NCBI RefSeq assembly: GCF_009765965.1
Contig: NZ_LMUL01000003.1
Coordinates: 23,817 to 87,816, forward strand
DNA: 64,000 bases
Direction: 5' to 3'
DNA from: Caulobacter sp. S45
GTDB taxonomy: Bacteria > Pseudomonadota > Alphaproteobacteria > Caulobacterales > Caulobacteraceae
Shown in pieces: positions 1 to 10,533 of the stretch; positions within the stretch are counted from its first letter, which is position 1, and each line of letters opens with the position of its first letter. The position numbers and the translations under genes were made by a program. Under the pieces are notes generated by a model, which saw only the letters and a program-made list of their open reading frames with translations, did no database searches and was not told where the DNA came from.

Positions 1-1770
<1,770 letters not shown>

Positions 1771-1775
1771 GCATC

Positions 1776-1828
1776 GCCATCGGCGGTGTGCGTGCTTGGA
1801 GACACAGCGCCTGCGCCGCCGTTCCTCC
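1776..1828 (+). repeat. Palindromic repeat, family A, unit 1
   Basis: This unit matches the unit at 2181-2250 in the same orientation: a common GCCATCGGCGGT start, then CGTGCTT.GAGACAC, a GC-rich centre and CCGCCGTTCCTC. It lies directly downstream of lepA and could also act as a transcription terminator. It is seen by eye; the boundaries are approximate. Confidence 0.7.
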
Positions 1829-1844
1829 GCTCGTTCTCGCAACT

Positions 1845-1891
1845 CACATTCGTCATGCTGAGGAACCCCGAAGGGGTGTCTCGAAGCACGC
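1845..1891 (-). repeat. Palindromic repeat, family A, unit 2 (inverted)
   Basis: This is an inverted copy of the unit at 2195-2247. Bases 1845-1866 are the exact reverse complement of 2226-2247 (22 of 22), and 1876-1891 the exact reverse complement of 2195-2210 (16 of 16). The centre is a short hairpin, CCCCGAAGGGG. It ends ten bases before the GIY-YIG stop codon, so this unit and the one at 2181-2250 bracket that gene as an inverted pair. Confidence 0.8.
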
Positions 1892-1900
1892 ACCTCCGGT

Positions 1901-2185
1901 TCACCGCCGACGACGCGAGGCCAAGGTCGAGATTACAGCGAAGTCCCCGGCGACCAGGGCGATCTTCTTGGCGCGCGACCAGCCCTTGATCTGGCGCTCC
2001 ACGGCGATGGCGTCATCGATGTGCTGGAATTCCTCCACCCAGACGAGTTGCACCGGAAGACGCGCCGCCGTGTAGCCGCCCATCGTCCCGGCCAGGTGTT
2101 GGCCGATGCGGCTGTCCAGGTCGGTCGTACAGCCGACATAGAACGACCCGTCGGCGCAGCGCAGCATATAGGTCCAGGACGCCAT
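1901..2185 (-). CDS. GIY-YIG family endonuclease (UPF0213-like)
   Basis: Small stand-alone GIY-YIG nuclease of 94 residues, typical for UPF0213/YhbQ-like proteins. Visible elements are YML (residues 6-8) in the GIY position, YVG (16-18) in the YIG position, the likely catalytic Arg26 in SRIGQH, and a Glu in WVEEF. The C-terminus (QIKGWSRAKKIALV) is characteristic of this family. Substrate and cellular role of these stand-alone proteins are not well established. The ATG lies at the very edge of repeat unit 2181-2250 and the stop is ten bases from the inverted unit 1845-1891, so the gene almost fills the space between two inverted repeats. This context suggests a mobile or repeat-associated nuclease (inference). 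Confidence 0.88.
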   Translation of the reverse strand: MASWTYMLRCADGSFYVGCTTDLDSRIGQHLAGTMGGYTAARLPVQLVWVEEFQHIDDAIAVERQIKGWSRAKKIALVAGDFAVISTLASRRRR

Positions 2186-2250
2186 CGGCGGTCTGCGTGC
2201 TTCGAGACACGGCGCCTACGCCGCCGTTCCTCAGCATGACGAATGTGGGG
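2181..2250 (+). repeat. Palindromic repeat, family A, unit 3
   Basis: It resembles 1776-1828 directly and 1845-1891 in inverted orientation. The unit overlaps the start codon of the GIY-YIG gene (ATG at 2185-2183, minus strand) and therefore also its ribosome binding region. Confidence 0.8.
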
Positions 2251-2366
2251 GATTGGAGAAAGCAGATGTGCGCCTCGACAAGCGTCAAGTCTGCGGCGCA
2301 ACGCCAACAGCCGCTAGGACCCTAGTCGGACATTGCGCCGGACCGGTCGTAGGGCGACACTGCTGT

Positions 2367-2744
2367 ATGAGACCACTTTGGCCAATCGAAAGTGCTGTAC
2401 TAGAAAAGCTCGCAGAGCTTCACACTTCCATAGAAAGCGCCCTTCGGTTGCAGATTGCATCAGCTGAGGTGACATTTTTTGAGAACACCGGGGCTGGGTT
2501 CTTCTCTGAGCTGAATGTTGATCCTGCCGCACCAATCATCTCCGGGGATTCGCCGCTCGGGGAAGTCCATGGCGAAGTTCTTGGCGTGCCGCATGGGATG
2601 GGATTTCTGCTCTTCATAGGAAACGGGAGGGCAGCAATGCTAGAAGGGTTTTCTCTTGCGGGATTTTCGACCGACACTATTGATTTCGAGCGCGCCATTT
2701 ACGCGCTGATGTCCGGCTTTCCCCATCCGGGCAAAGCGCCATAA
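2367..2744 (+). CDS. Hypothetical protein, AT-rich orphan
   Basis: 125-residue protein of unknown function. The ATG at 2367 (MRPLWPIESAVLEKL) is chosen because the upstream in-frame extension to 2253 runs out of the repeat and looks non-coding. The protein appears soluble. It has a Leu/Glu-rich N-terminal helix, a beta-rich middle with FFENTGAGFFSELNVD and a Gly-rich FLLFIGNGRAAMLEGF segment. The order and the TGaGFFse motif remind me of small orphan, immunity-like proteins, but I cannot assign a family. Base composition is clearly less GC-rich than lepA or tamB, and no partner gene is adjacent. This fits recent acquisition alongside the repeat-flanked nuclease (inference). Confidence 0.6.
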   Translation: MRPLWPIESAVLEKLAELHTSIESALRLQIASAEVTFFENTGAGFFSELNVDPAAPIISGDSPLGEVHGEVLGVPHGMGFLLFIGNGRAAMLEGFSLAGFSTDTIDFERAIYALMSGFPHPGKAP

Positions 2745-2811
2745 GTCCGCTTACCATCCGTTTTCGAAGTTCGGAATGTGCGCTTCCCGGACCGCCTACA
2801 ACGACATTTCC

Positions 2812-5800
2812 TCACTTAAAGTTCTTCCGCCACTGGATCGACAGTTGCGCGTCGCCCTGGGTGCCGACCTGGGAGATGATCGAGAAGCTGCGGCGCACGC
2901 GCCATTCCACCGAGGCCGAGGGGCCTTCGCGGCCGCCGCCGGTCAGCTCGATATAGATGTTGTCGGTGACGTACTTGCCGCCCGAGACGCTGGTGCCGCT
3001 GGTGTTGGCGCCGCTGGCGGTGGTGGCCTGGCCGAGCGCCAGCCGGTCCAGCCCCGCGAACTGGCGCAGCCGGCCGAGGAAGTCGAAACCGCCGCCGCCC
3101 GCCAGCGACGCCAGGGCCGAGGCCAGCTCGGCGGCCTGCCCTCCCGAAAGCTGGGCGGCCGATGAGCCGAACAGCACCTGGGACAGCACCTCGTCCTGGG
3201 GCAGCACCGGGGTCGAGGTCAGGCGGATCTCCGGCTTGGCGGCGGTGCCCGAGACCGTGATCACTGCGGTCAGGGTCGGGTTGCTCAGGGTGGCGGTCAG
3301 GTCCAGCCGGATCTGATCGGCCTGGGTGGCCAGCGTGACCGAGCCGCGCTGGTCGAAGTCGAACCGCTTGCCGGCGAAGTCGTAGGAGCCCAGCACCACG
3401 TTGGCCTTGCCGGTCAGCGTCGGGGCTGTGACCAGGCCGCCGACGTGGGCGTCCAGGGACAGCTCCACGTTCAGCCCCTTGCCCTTGACGAACACGCCGC
3501 GCGATGCGCGCAGCGCCACGTCCAGCGTCACCGGCGGCCCGACCGCGGAGGTCCTGGCGGCGGCGGCGGCCGGTTCGTCGGACTTCTGCGGCAGGTTGAT
3601 CTCGCGCACCTCCAGGTCGACCACCCCATTGGGGGTCGGCGTGTTGGGGGTGATGTCCGCGCGGTCGATCTTCACCGTGCCCGAGACCCTGGCCGCGCCA
3701 TTGGTGTCGCGCACCACCGTCACGTCTCCCGAAGCGGTGGCGCGCACCGTCTCGTTGTCGATCAACCGGAACTTGGCCAGCGACAGCTTGAAGTCCGAAG
3801 CGCCGCCCTTGGCCAGGTTGATATTGCCCGAGCCCGACATCTTGCCGCCATGCCCGTCGGAGCCGGAGGCCTGGCCCATCTGGATGCTGTTCTGGTCGAA
3901 CTGGGCGCTTAGGGCCAGGTCCTGCAGATTCAGCCCGGTGGCCGCGTTCTGGTAGCGGCCGGCGCTGAGGGCTGCGTGGCCGGCGGCGTGCAGGCCGTTC
4001 AGGCTGCCGCTGAGCACGCCCTGGGTGACGACATGGCCGGACAGGCTCTGGTCGCCGCCCACCAGCAGGTCCCACAGCGGCCGCAGCTCGCCGTCCGCCG
4101 AGAACGACCCGCTGAGCGGCTTGGTGCGGTCGATGGCGATGCGGAAGGGCGCGGCGGCGGCCTCCGCGGGCAGGACCATCTGCAGGTTGGACTTCAGGCC
4201 CTGGGCGTTGGTGGCGTCAGCGGTGATGCTGAGCTTCGATCCGGTCAGTTCGGCGCGCATCTGCCCGGCCAGCGCCAGGTTGGCCGGCGCGTCGCGCGAA
4301 CGGGCGCCGCTGAGCGTGGCGTTCAGCACCCCCGACAGGGCCGAGCCATGTCCACCCACGCTCAGGTCGGCGTTCACCGCCCCGGCCAGGTCGGGATCGA
4401 TCGCCTCCAGGGTGACGCCGGCCAGCTTGGCGTCGGCCTTGAGCGCATCGCCCTGTTCGTGGACGGTCACGTCCGCCTGGCCGCCGCTCACCGCCAGATG
4501 CAGGGCGAGGTCGCGGGTGTGATCGTCGAAGCGGAGTGTGGCGGGCTGAAGGGTCTTGAAGTCGACCTTGCGCACGCGCCCGGCGCCGGTGAGGGACAGC
4601 TGGCGCATCGGCGCGCTCTGGTCCAGCACCCCGCTCCCGGCGAAGCGCCAGGCCACGGGATTGCTGCTCTCGGCCGAGAGGCGGAACGGCAGGCGGCTCC
4701 ACGGGCCGTCGGCGTGCAGGCTGACCGTCTTCAGCGTCACCGGCGCCTCGGGCGCGGCGATGTCCTGTCCGTCCAGCGCAATGTGAGCGGTCAGGCCGCC
4801 GCCGGCCGCCTGGGTCAGCTTCACCGCGCCGGACAGCTGCCCGTGGTTGAGGAAGGCGCCGGCCTTGGCCTGTAGCGTCAGGTCGGCGGTGGACGGCGCC
4901 CCGTCCCGCAGCGCCAGGCTGCCGGCCGCCTTGATCCCGCCCGCGTCGGCGTCGAGGTCGTGCACCTCCAGGCCGCCGCCGGCCCACTGGAACGCCGCCT
5001 TGATCGAGGTCGGCCCATAGGCGCTGGGCCCGGTGAAGGCGAGCGCGCCGCCCAGGGCGTCGCCGGCCTTGTCCAGGGTCAGGGCCAGGTGCGCCGGCTT
5101 GACGATCAGCCGCCCAAGCGCGAGCGATGCGAGGTCGGCGGTCAGGTCGATCTTGGGTGCGGCGATGCTGCCGGTGAGACGGCCCGTCCCGCTGGCGGCG
5201 CCGGCGATCTCCAGCGGCCCGGTGTCGAACGGCCCGCTGGCCTGCCAAACCACGTCCAGGCCCAAACCGCCCTTGGGATCGAGCTTACCCTTGACCCCGG
5301 CCGACAGCGCCGCGCCGGTGAACTGGGCCTGGGCGATCTCCAGTCCGGCCGGCCCATAGGCGGCGGTCGCCTTCAGCTTGGGCGTCGGGCCGATGAAGTG
5401 GTCCGCCTGGGCGATCCCCAGCGCGAACTTGGACGCGCCGCCGTCCAGGGTGAAGCGCCACGCGCTCGAGCCCTTGGCCTGGTTGGCCGACCAGGCGGTG
5501 ACGATCACGCCCTTGGCGTTAGGTAGGGCGACCGCCAGGTTGGACACCTCGGCCGATCCCTTGAACGACAAGTCCCCAAGCAGGCCCTGGCCGCCCTGGG
5601 CCGACAGCTTCAGGCCCGAGCCCTGGGCGTCGAGCTGGCGTACCAGCAGCCGACCATCGGCCAGACGCGTCCCATCGAGCTTGGCGTGCGGGCTGCGGCC
5701 CAGCAGGGCGAAGGGCGCGCCCTTGCCCGCCCCGCCGGCGCCGGTGAGGTCGGCCTGCACACTCCACTGGGCGCCGCGTCGCGCGAGCCCGACCGAACCC

Positions 5801-7044
5801 GATATCCGATCCAGGGCGTAGCCGCTCTGGGCGAAGCGCCGGCCGTCGATCGTCCCCTTGTAGGTGAAGTTGGCCACATCGCCCGACAGCACGCCGGCGG
5901 TGGACGTCGCCCCGAGCGTCAGGCCCGGGACCCAGCGCGACAGGTCGGCGACCTGGAGGCGGGCGTTGAGGTTCGAGCTGCGGATCGCACGCCAGTCGAA
6001 GGGCCCGTCCACAGCGAGACTGGCTGCAGGCGCGACCAGGGCGGCCTGGAGCTGGAAGCTGTTGGCGGCGAGATGGCGCGCGGTGGCGGTCAGGTCGGCC
6101 TGGGGCCCCGCCCGCGCGGCCAAGAGGGTGGTCCAGCGCGAGGCGGTGAGGTCGATATGGGCCTTCAGCCGCGATACGCCGCCCTTCCAGTCCGATTCGG
6201 CGGTCAGCGACTGGCGCGCGCCCGACGTCGCCAGCACCTTCAGCGCGCCGGCGTCCGCCGTGCCTTCCGCGCGCACCTGGACCCCCAGGCGCTGGTCGGC
6301 CGCCAGCCCCAACAATCCGGCCAGACCGCCGCCCGAGGCCTCCACCGCATCCGCGCGCAGCTCGATATGGCCGTGATCGCCCAGATGAAAGTCGGAGGTG
6401 AACCCGTCGCCCGCATGCAGGCGGCTGCGCGCGGCCAGCCGGCCGGTCGCCGCCAGATTGCGCTCCAGCGTGAAGCCGCCGTCGATGTCCCAGGCGCCAT
6501 GGCGGATGCTGATCGCCGGCAAGGTCTCCAGCGCCACGCGCACGCGATCCACCTGGATGGCGATCGGCAGGGTGGGCGGCCCGCCCTTGGACGGGGGCTG
6601 GGGTGCGATGTCGGGCGCACGCAACACCCGCAGCGACCCCGCCGTCAGGCTCTCGGCATGGAAGCGGCGCCGGACCAGGGCCCAGGGCAGCCAGCGCAGC
6701 GACAGGTTGCTCCCGTCGAGCCAGACGCCCTGCGTATCCACGATCTGCAGCCGCTTCAGGGTGAAGTCCCGCAGGGGATCGCCGCCCAGGCCGGAGATCC
6801 GCAACCGGCCGATCGGTCCAAGCGGCAGGCCGTTCAGCGTGCGCGTCAGCAGGGCCCGGCCCGGATCGGTCCGCACGCCCACCCTGGCTCCAGCGAGCGC
6901 CAGCGCCAGCAGCACGACGAGCGCGCCAAGCGCCAAGGCGATGCGACGGCCCCAGCGCCCCTTGCGCGGGGCGGTCGCCGGGTCCGAGGTCGCGGCTTGC
7001 GTCTCCTTAAGCGGCGGATCGTGGGGAGGTGGAGCTTCGGTCAA
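2812..7044 (-). CDS. tamB: Translocation and assembly module protein TamB
   Basis: Very large inner-membrane-anchored AsmA-like protein (1410 residues) that spans the periplasm with a long beta-rich groove. It works with TamA in outer-membrane protein insertion and possibly phospholipid transport. An N-terminal membrane anchor (about residues 27-46, ALALGALVVLLALALAG) is followed by the long repetitive beta-strand region and the C-terminal DUF490/TamB domain, ending LSIQWRKNFK with the aromatic near-terminal signature. The start is taken as TTG at 7044-7042, overlapping the tamA stop as TTGA; the open frame continues upstream inside tamA but is only a shadow there. The length and the adjacent tamA support the call. 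The TTG overlap suggests translational coupling. Confidence 0.93.
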   Translation of the reverse strand: MTEAPPPHDPPLKETQAATSDPATAPRKGRWGRRIALALGALVVLLALALAGARVGVRTDPGRALLTRTLNGLPLGPIGRLRISGLGGDPLRDFTLKRLQIVDTQGVWLDGSNLSLRWLPWALVRRRFHAESLTAGSLRVLRAPDIAPQPPSKGGPPTLPIAIQVDRVRVALETLPAISIRHGAWDIDGGFTLERNLAATGRLAARSRLHAGDGFTSDFHLGDHGHIELRADAVEASGGGLAGLLGLAADQRLGVQVRAEGTADAGALKVLATSGARQSLTAESDWKGGVSRLKAHIDLTASRWTTLLAARAGPQADLTATARHLAANSFQLQAALVAPAASLAVDGPFDWRAIRSSNLNARLQVADLSRWVPGLTLGATSTAGVLSGDVANFTYKGTIDGRRFAQSGYALDRISGSVGLARRGAQWSVQADLTGAGGAGKGAPFALLGRSPHAKLDGTRLADGRLLVRQLDAQGSGLKLSAQGGQGLLGDLSFKGSAEVSNLAVALPNAKGVIVTAWSANQAKGSSAWRFTLDGGASKFALGIAQADHFIGPTPKLKATAAYGPAGLEIAQAQFTGAALSAGVKGKLDPKGGLGLDVVWQASGPFDTGPLEIAGAASGTGRLTGSIAAPKIDLTADLASLALGRLIVKPAHLALTLDKAGDALGGALAFTGPSAYGPTSIKAAFQWAGGGLEVHDLDADAGGIKAAGSLALRDGAPSTADLTLQAKAGAFLNHGQLSGAVKLTQAAGGGLTAHIALDGQDIAAPEAPVTLKTVSLHADGPWSRLPFRLSAESSNPVAWRFAGSGVLDQSAPMRQLSLTGAGRVRKVDFKTLQPATLRFDDHTRDLALHLAVSGGQADVTVHEQGDALKADAKLAGVTLEAIDPDLAGAVNADLSVGGHGSALSGVLNATLSGARSRDAPANLALAGQMRAELTGSKLSITADATNAQGLKSNLQMVLPAEAAAAPFRIAIDRTKPLSGSFSADGELRPLWDLLVGGDQSLSGHVVTQGVLSGSLNGLHAAGHAALSAGRYQNAATGLNLQDLALSAQFDQNSIQMGQASGSDGHGGKMSGSGNINLAKGGASDFKLSLAKFRLIDNETVRATASGDVTVVRDTNGAARVSGTVKIDRADITPNTPTPNGVVDLEVREINLPQKSDEPAAAAARTSAVGPPVTLDVALRASRGVFVKGKGLNVELSLDAHVGGLVTAPTLTGKANVVLGSYDFAGKRFDFDQRGSVTLATQADQIRLDLTATLSNPTLTAVITVSGTAAKPEIRLTSTPVLPQDEVLSQVLFGSSAAQLSGGQAAELASALASLAGGGGFDFLGRLRQFAGLDRLALGQATTASGANTSGTSVSGGKYVTDNIYIELTGGGREGPSASVEWRVRRSFSIISQVGTQGDAQLSIQWRKNFK

Positions 7045-8939
7045 AAGCTTTGCCCGACGCTGAGATAGACCTGGAGCGGATTTTGCGACGCTCCGCTGAG
7101 CTTGTTGATCGGCGTGGCGAAATCTATCCGGATCGGCGCGAAGCCGAGGTCGTAGCGAAATCCCACGCCGATGCCCGAGGCGATGTGGGTGAAGGTCGGC
7201 GTGGCCTGGCTTCCCACCGTACCGGAGTCGAGAAACAGCACGGCGCCGAATGGGCCGCTGATCCGACGACGCAGCTCGAGCGAGGTCTCGATCAACGACA
7301 GGCCGCCCTGGGGGGTGTTGTCCGAGTAGTGCGGGCCGACGCCCTGGTAGGCGTAGCCTCGGACCGAGCCCCCGCCGCCGGCGTAGAAACGGTCGGGCGC
7401 CGGCACCAGCGGGATCTCGCCACCGATGATCGAACCCGCATGGACACGGGCGGCGAAGACGGTGTCCTCGCCCACGTCGAGCGGGAGGTAGGTGCTCGCC
7501 TGGGCCTGGATCTTTAGATAGGCCAGCGCCTCCTGATGGTCCTTCATCCCGGCAGGCGCGCCGACCCTTTCCTCGTAACCGGCGGTGGGTTCGGCCCGCG
7601 CATCGAACTTGAAGCCCTGCAGCGGATCGAGGGTGTTGTTGGTGTGGTCGAAGGAGACCGCAATCAGCGGCCGTATCGTGGCCACGTTGACGCCGCCCTC
7701 GTGGTCGTCGATGCGGCTCGCCACCAAGGACAACCCCTTGGTGAAGAACGAATATTTCCCGTATCGCTGAGTAAGGTCCGCGACCAGCTCGCCGCCCAGG
7801 TTGGAGTAGGCGGCGGTGTCGTCGCGGAACACGTCCGGACCGAACTTCAGCGTCTGGCCGGGACTCCACCAGTCGGGCAGGCTCTCGCTGACGCCGATGC
7901 GGCTGTCGATGGTCTGGGCCTTGGCGAACACCGTCAGGGTGTCGGCCCGGTGCAGGATGTTGAAGGTCGAGAAGGTGCTATCCACCAGCACCCCCTCGGT
8001 GGTCGAGTAGCCGAACCCCAGCGACAGGGCGTGCCGGGTCCGATCCGCCACGCTGACCACCACCGGCCGCAGGCCGTCCGCGTTCGGCTGGGGCGCGAGC
8101 GCGACGGTGACGCTGTCGTACACGCCGGTGTCGAGCAGCCGGCGTTCGAGTTCGGCCACATGGTCGGGCTTGTAGATCTCGCGCGGCTTCCAGGGCGCCA
8201 GCTTTAGCAGGAACTTACGGTTGGTCCGGCCCCCCTTGTTGGTGAGTTGCATCCCGTCCATGCGCACCAGGGCGCCGGCCGCGATGCGGAAAGTCGGGCG
8301 CATGGTCTTGTCCGCATGGTCCACGACGATGTCGTGCGACGCGGCCTTGGCGTCGGCGTAGCCGTGCTGCTGCAGGATGGCGACCAGCCGGCCCTCGGCG
8401 GACAGCACCTCGACCGCGCGGGCCGGCCCGCCCGGCTTCAGCTTCAATCCGGCCCGCACCGCGACGTCCGTGGCGTCCACCGGCGGCGTGCCGACCCACT
8501 CGATCCTGCTCTCCCCCAGGATCGTGCGCGGACCCGGCGTGACCTTGAGTATGCCCTTGGGATGCTCGCCCTCGCCGATGTCGGGAACCACCTCTGAGTC
8601 GTAGTAGCCTTCGGTGCGCAGCAGGGCGGTGGCGCTGACGGCGGCCTGGGCGGCGCGGCGGCGGGCCTCGATACGGTTGGCGACTTCGCCGGGCGCATCG
8701 CCCACGGCGCGCTCGATCGCCTGGCGGAGCGTCTTGTCGGCCACGCCTTGGACCTGGGCGCGGGGTTCAGGCGTGGGATGGCGCGCCGCAGCCCGGGCCG
8801 CGCAGACCGGAAGGCTCAGCACGGCGATGGCGGCGAGGGCTAAACCCAATCGTCCCAAACAACGGTTCCCAGTGCTGGCGTTGCGCAGCGGACTGTCGCC
8901 CCCTTGTCTGTTCTTAGGCTGGCGCACGGGAGCTGTCAC
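7041..8939 (-). CDS. tamA: TamA, autotransporter assembly outer-membrane protein (BamA family)
   Basis: Omp85-family outer-membrane beta-barrel of 632 residues, the partner of TamB. An arginine-rich N-terminus is followed by a hydrophobic signal segment (LGLALAAIAVLSLPVCAARA, about residues 31-50). Periplasmic POTRA-type repeats come next (for example GYYDSEVVPDI and VAILQQHGYADAKA). The C-terminal surface-antigen barrel contains FYAGGGGSVRGYAYQG, the conserved RGY/G motif of the family. The protein ends in QSF, an aromatic terminal residue as expected for BAM-inserted barrels. It is transcribed ahead of tamB with a four-base overlap. Assignment to TamA rather than BamA rests on the adjacent tamB. 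Confidence 0.93.
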   Translation of the reverse strand: MTAPVRQPKNRQGGDSPLRNASTGNRCLGRLGLALAAIAVLSLPVCAARAAARHPTPEPRAQVQGVADKTLRQAIERAVGDAPGEVANRIEARRRAAQAAVSATALLRTEGYYDSEVVPDIGEGEHPKGILKVTPGPRTILGESRIEWVGTPPVDATDVAVRAGLKLKPGGPARAVEVLSAEGRLVAILQQHGYADAKAASHDIVVDHADKTMRPTFRIAAGALVRMDGMQLTNKGGRTNRKFLLKLAPWKPREIYKPDHVAELERRLLDTGVYDSVTVALAPQPNADGLRPVVVSVADRTRHALSLGFGYSTTEGVLVDSTFSTFNILHRADTLTVFAKAQTIDSRIGVSESLPDWWSPGQTLKFGPDVFRDDTAAYSNLGGELVADLTQRYGKYSFFTKGLSLVASRIDDHEGGVNVATIRPLIAVSFDHTNNTLDPLQGFKFDARAEPTAGYEERVGAPAGMKDHQEALAYLKIQAQASTYLPLDVGEDTVFAARVHAGSIIGGEIPLVPAPDRFYAGGGGSVRGYAYQGVGPHYSDNTPQGGLSLIETSLELRRRISGPFGAVLFLDSGTVGSQATPTFTHIASGIGVGFRYDLGFAPIRIDFATPINKLSGASQNPLQVYLSVGQSF

Positions 8940-9099
8940 GCCGGCTTGCGGCCACGTCGCGGCCAGGTTTCACAAAACAATCAAAACGCTGATTTTGTAT
9001 GAGCGAAACAGACTGGCCCCCACCCCGACGTCCCCTTACTTCGGCGTGATCTTCAACCCACCGCCCGCACGCGTAACGCGAGCTTGACCGGAACAAAAG

Positions 9100-10470
9100 G
9101 TGAATTTAGGCTGCAGTCTCGCTGAACACGAGGATCGTTTGAAACACCGCTTCCGCTTGACCAATGAACCCGGAGCCCTGGGACTAAGTTGCAGCGCATC
9201 CGGACTGGCGCTCGCGGGGGTGGCTTTGCTCGACAAAGGCGAAAACGGCTTCACGCCGCGATCCGCCGACGACATCGAAGCCTTGCTCAAGCGCGCCTAT
9301 CCCGAACACGACGGGCCGATCGATCTGTCGTCCGGCCTGGCCGTGGTGGCTAGCGCGCTCAACACTGGCGACCTGACCAAGGCGATGATCGCCGCGGTCT
9401 TCCTCAAGCTGCCTGAGCTGGACTGGGACGGCGCGGTGCGCATCGCCCGCGCCGACGAGGCCCTGGCGAAATACGATCCCGCCCAGCCCAGGGATTGGCA
9501 TGGCCGGTGGACGACCGGCGACGGCGCCCATGTCGCCGCCAACCTGCTCGCCCGCAGCCATAGGCCAAAGGGCGTGGACACCCGCCAACTGGCCGCCGAC
9601 CTGGCCGAACTGCAACGCTCCGTACCCGCCGACCGATTCCAGGCGACCCTAAAGGCATTGGAGGCCCGCCTGTCCGCCGCCGACCGCGACCGCCTCGCCG
9701 AGGATCGCCGCCTCGAAGCCAGGATGCCGGAGATGGGACGCGTCTACGGCCCGACCGCGCGCGCCGCCGGCGAACAGGCCGTGCGCATCGAGCAGACCGC
9801 GCCAGGGATGCTCACCGTCGACGCGGTCAAACAGGCGCTGACAGCCATCCACGCCGCACGCATGAACCCCGCGACCTCTTCCGAAGACCGCATGCACCTG
9901 CTGCCCGCCTACTTCGGCGTCTACACACGCGGCGTCAACGAAGGGCTGCTCTCGGTCGAACTTTCCCATGAACTGGTCGAACTGGGCCTGGGCGCAATGG
10001 CCTATGACGACGGCGCCCTGGCGCACGGCGCGTCACGGGGCGTCCATGAGCCCGATCTCACCCTGCCCCGCACGGGGAGCAAAAAGGTCCTTCCCGAAAA
10101 TGCGCCACGCGGCGCCACGGTGGGGTCGGCAAAGCGCAAGAAATATAAGAAAACATATGTCGATGACGTTCCGGATTCCGATCCAGAATCGGAAGTCCAC
10201 CACGCCATACCACAGGCCGCCCTTACTCTTTACCCAGACCTCTTTACGCCCGAGGAAATCCATTCACCTGAAAATCTACGAGGCATTCCAAAATCAATTT
10301 CTCGTTATATTCATCAATCTCAACTTGGGAAAGAGTTTAGCAAGTTTCGTAGAAAGCATTCAAATCCGTCAAGGCAAGACCTTATAGATTACGCCAGCTA
10401 TACAGATTGGAAATATGGGGAATTTTATATTCCAAAAATCAGCAAAATTTTATACATCTATATCATATAA
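9100..10470 (+). CDS. Candidate polymorphic toxin with C-terminal HNH-like nuclease
   Basis: 456-residue protein, GTG start at 9100. The N-terminal part is GC-rich and conserved-looking, with the motif DPAQPRDWHGRWTTG (residues 126-140), which resembles the PRD..GRWT linkers I associate with phage-related or polymorphic toxin proteins. A helical middle runs to about residue 320. The C-terminal 90 to 100 residues are AT-rich and carry EVHHAIPQ (His367, His368), PENLRGIP (Asn392) and RYIHQSQLGKE (His405). That is an HNH/AHH-like spacing expected of a nuclease. No signal peptide, membrane segment or known secretion-fusion domain (Rhs, VgrG, haemagglutinin) is visible, so the delivery route is unknown. 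The next gene is a candidate immunity gene. Exact family and activity are inferred, not proven. Confidence 0.65.
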   Translation: MNLGCSLAEHEDRLKHRFRLTNEPGALGLSCSASGLALAGVALLDKGENGFTPRSADDIEALLKRAYPEHDGPIDLSSGLAVVASALNTGDLTKAMIAAVFLKLPELDWDGAVRIARADEALAKYDPAQPRDWHGRWTTGDGAHVAANLLARSHRPKGVDTRQLAADLAELQRSVPADRFQATLKALEARLSAADRDRLAEDRRLEARMPEMGRVYGPTARAAGEQAVRIEQTAPGMLTVDAVKQALTAIHAARMNPATSSEDRMHLLPAYFGVYTRGVNEGLLSVELSHELVELGLGAMAYDDGALAHGASRGVHEPDLTLPRTGSKKVLPENAPRGATVGSAKRKKYKKTYVDDVPDSDPESEVHHAIPQAALTLYPDLFTPEEIHSPENLRGIPKSISRYIHQSQLGKEFSKFRRKHSNPSRQDLIDYASYTDWKYGEFYIPKISKILYIYII

Positions 10471-10533
10471 TTAAATCAAATTGAAACATAAAAAGATCCG
10501 AAGAAAATTTCCGTAAAGCAATGAGGTGGAATT

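Noticed and set aside
7045-7869. Upstream continuation of the tamB open frame
   Set aside because: It lies within tamA in another frame; tamA there has clear barrel motifs, so the tamB start is placed at TTG 7044.
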